DNA from: Oscillospiraceae bacterium
GTDB lineage: Bacteria > Bacillota > Clostridia > Oscillospirales > Acutalibacteraceae
NCBI GenBank assembly: GCA_021640185.1
Contig: JAJXDX010000028.1
Location: forward strand, 3,985 to 12,140
Direction of reading: 5' to 3'
Length of the DNA: 8,156 nt
Shown here: one piece after another, positions 6,659 to 8,156 of the stretch
Position numbering within the stretch: position 1 is the stretch's first letter
How the letters are laid out: every line of letters begins with the position of its first letter
Position numbers and translations under genes: made by a program
The notes under the pieces: generated by a model
The model's database searches: none
Told to the model about the DNA's origin: nothing
Seen by the model: only the letters and a program-made list of their open reading frames with translations

Positions 6659-6719
6659 GCGGGACGGCCACGCCCGGCACGGCGAGGCCGTCCTTGCCTC
6701 GCCGGGCGCCCGTTCCCGC
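6659..6719 (+). terminator. Nested GC-rich hairpins after the binding-protein gene (processing/attenuation stem rather than a full terminator)
   Basis: CGCCCGGC at 6671-6678 pairs with GCCGGGCG at 6701-6708 and continues inward with GAGGC 6684-6688 paired to GCCTC 6696-6700, leaving a five-base bulge. An outer stem pairs GCGGGA 6659-6664 with TCCCGC 6714-6719. A competing perfect 8-bp stem pairs GGACGGCC 6662-6669 with GGCCGTCC 6686-6693. No T-run follows, so this is not a standard intrinsic terminator. A stabilising or partially terminating hairpin between a binding-protein gene and a downstream gene is a familiar way to keep binding-protein mRNA in excess; that role here is inference. Confidence 0.55.
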
Positions 6720-6728
6720 AGGAAAGGA
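6720..6728 (+). promoter_or_regulatory. Unusually distant ribosome binding site of the lipoprotein Asp-box gene
   Basis: AGGAAAGGA ends 13 bases before ATG 6742, longer than usual. An out-of-frame ATG at 6729 abuts it directly and is too close to be used. The lipoprotein signal starting at 6742 fixes the gene start, so the site is accepted but is probably weak. Confidence 0.5.
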
Positions 6729-6741
6729 ATGATCATCAGAA

Positions 6742-8133
6742 ATGAAACAAGGACACTGGAAGCGCCTGTCGGCCGCCGCGTTGGCGGCGGTCTCTGTCCT
6801 GACCGCCGCAGGCTGCGGCGGCCGGGATCCGGTGAGCAGCCTGCCGCCGGAGCCGCAAACGACATCTGCCGGCACATCGACCGCGGCCGATGTGCCGACC
6901 ACGACCGCACAGACCGGCACGACTGCTTCGGCGACCACCGCCAAGACGACCGCCTCCGCTGCGGCCGGCACCGCAAAAAGCGGTGTTTATCTGACCACGG
7001 CTGCCCCGAACGACGAATGGGCCGGCGTGTTCCCGGTCAAGCAAACGGAGGATATCCGGGTATCGGCACAAAAAGTGAACAACCGGCTGTCCGGCGAAAA
7101 GACGAAGCTCCGCTCCGACCGGGCAGTCGTTTCGGCCTTCAACACGCGATATGCCTATGCTCATCATCCCGGCCTGACCTATTTCAAAGGGAAACTGTAT
7201 GCCGCTTGGTCATGGGGCTTCGTGGATGAGGATGCACCGGGGCAGGCGGTGGCGCTGTCTACCTCCGCCGACGGCTTGCAATGGAGCACGCCAAAGGTCG
7301 TGGCCGAGCCGGGTGACGGTATCTTCGGCAAGAACTGTCTGCAATCGGGGTATCTGTTCGGTACGGCGGACAAGCTGTATCTCGTCTATTGCGAAAAGAC
7401 GTATGCCCCGGAGATGTTCGATGCCAACGGGGATTACATTCCGGACGGGCGGCACAGCACGCTGTCGGTGGATACCTATGTCATCACTTCCACGGATGGG
7501 GTCAGCTGGAGCAAGCCGCAGCAGACCGCCGTTGGCTATGCCAACGAGTCTCCCCGCAAGTCGCTGACCGGCCGCTGGTTCGCCGGCGCAGGCCGGGTGC
7601 TGATCCGCTCGGACGATCCGTCGGTCTTTGCTTGGCCGGGGTTCGGCGTGACCGCCGCGCAGGAGGAGGATGCTATCCGCCGGGGCGCCCTGATGCTCAC
7701 CGAGGCTTCGTGGTTCCAGACGGACGACTATATCCTCCATATGATGCTGCGCAGCAATGCCGGGTATATCTGGATGAGCAACAGCTACGACAACGGGGAA
7801 ACGTGGACGGACGCATATCCCACCCGCTTCAAGAGCGATGATACCATGGCCAACTTCGGCCGCCTGCCGGACGGACGGTTCTATTTCGTGGGCAGCACCA
7901 GCACCAATGTGCGGTATCCGTTGGAGCTGTATGTTTCGAAAAACGGCACGGATTTCGACAAGGGCTATATCCTGCGGGACGAAAAGTCCGCCTTGCAGCA
8001 GGAAGGCTGGGCCAAGGGTGGCCAGTACGGCTATCCGGAGGTGCTGATCCGCGACGGGTATATGTACGTGTTCTATTCCAAGCAGAAGGAAGTCATGGAG
8101 CTGACGAGGGTCGCCTTGAGCGATATCGGATAA
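6742..8133 (+). CDS. Surface lipoprotein with sialidase-fold (BNR/Asp-box) domain
   Basis: 463 residues. MKQGHWKR, an Ala/Leu/Val core and AAGC at 22-25 form a lipoprotein signal with lipidated Cys25. Residues 26-82 are a Thr/Ser/Ala-rich linker that would carry the domain through the cell wall. The domain has Asp boxes at 175-181 (SADGLQW, short form), 250-256 (STDGVSW) and 348-355 (SYDNGETW), plus a degenerate one near 399-405. RYAYAHHPGLTYFKGKLYAAW at 136-156 and DEDAPGQ at 162-168 occupy the place of the FRIP motif and acid Asp; R337 in MLRSNAG and YGYPEVLI at 429-436 align with R250 and SYPSPLI of the cytoplasmic paralogue. The C-terminus lacks the Arg-rich DRDRR segment of that paralogue and has SKQKE instead, so catalytic competence is uncertain. 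It may be an exo-glycosidase or a glycan-binding propeller acting outside the cell. It is the last complete gene of the visible operon. Confidence 0.86.
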   Translation: MKQGHWKRLSAAALAAVSVLTAAGCGGRDPVSSLPPEPQTTSAGTSTAADVPTTTAQTGTTASATTAKTTASAAAGTAKSGVYLTTAAPNDEWAGVFPVKQTEDIRVSAQKVNNRLSGEKTKLRSDRAVVSAFNTRYAYAHHPGLTYFKGKLYAAWSWGFVDEDAPGQAVALSTSADGLQWSTPKVVAEPGDGIFGKNCLQSGYLFGTADKLYLVYCEKTYAPEMFDANGDYIPDGRHSTLSVDTYVITSTDGVSWSKPQQTAVGYANESPRKSLTGRWFAGAGRVLIRSDDPSVFAWPGFGVTAAQEEDAIRRGALMLTEASWFQTDDYILHMMLRSNAGYIWMSNSYDNGETWTDAYPTRFKSDDTMANFGRLPDGRFYFVGSTSTNVRYPLELYVSKNGTDFDKGYILRDEKSALQQEGWAKGGQYGYPEVLIRDGYMYVFYSKQKEVMELTRVALSDIG

Positions 8134-8149
8134 AAGTGAGGATGCCGAG

Positions 8150-8156
8150 ATGAGAT
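8150..8156 (+). CDS. Probable start of the next operon gene (partial)
   Basis: GTGAGGA at 8136-8142 is a plausible Shine-Dalgarno seven bases before ATG 8150, only 16 bases after the preceding TAA. The competing ATG at 8142 meets a stop after three codons. Only two codons are visible, so nothing can be said about the product. Confidence 0.4.

Noticed and set aside
4863..6971. A 702-residue open frame on the minus strand
   Set aside because: It covers the solute-binding gene and both flanking ends, is Ala/Arg/Val/His-rich, and has no start signal or motif; it is a codon-bias shadow.
6729..7229. Plus-strand frame starting at the ATG right after AGGAAAGGA
   Set aside because: The start touches the Shine-Dalgarno with no spacing, and the product is an Arg/Gly-rich out-of-frame reading of the lipoprotein gene.

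Overview
The window reads as one stretch of a plus-strand operon from a GC-rich Gram-positive bacterium, most likely a carbohydrate-foraging member of the Clostridia (an Oscillospiraceae-like gut organism is my guess). The clues are purine-rich Shine-Dalgarno sites, two Gram-positive style lipoproteins with long Ser/Thr-rich linkers, an LplA/LipO-like solute-binding protein, and a surface protein held by a C-terminal membrane helix with a basic tail. The taxonomic call is inference from sequence style only.

Layout: 1-236 is the 3' end of an upstream gene of unknown function. 256-1374 encodes a cytoplasmic sialidase-fold (BNR/Asp-box) protein. 1361-1627 is a 267-bp non-coding element with near-perfect terminal inverted repeats, TA at both borders and four internal hairpins. 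It resembles a MITE inserted into the last codons of the sialidase-fold gene. 1682-4924 encodes a 1080-residue exported protein made of five ~200-residue tandem beta-sandwich-like repeats plus a C-terminal transmembrane helix. 4947-6650 encodes a lipoprotein solute-binding component of a carbohydrate ABC importer. 6651-6741 is a GC-rich gap full of nested and competing inverted repeats. 6742-8133 encodes a second Asp-box (sialidase-fold) protein, this one a surface lipoprotein. A probable next gene begins at 8150.

How the genes may work together (inference): the repeat protein would bind or display glycans at the surface, the lipoprotein Asp-box protein would bind or trim them outside the cell, the binding protein would deliver the released glycan to an ABC importer whose permeases are not in this window, and the cytoplasmic Asp-box protein would act on imported sugar. 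Substrate and enzyme activity cannot be fixed from sequence alone. No regulator, tRNA, rRNA, CRISPR array or transposase gene is visible.

The most notable observation is the structured element. Removing it in silico together with one TA restores an open reading frame that extends the first sialidase-fold gene by 16 codons and ends in a TGA overlapping an ATG at the head of the next gene, the arrangement expected of an uninterrupted, translationally coupled operon.
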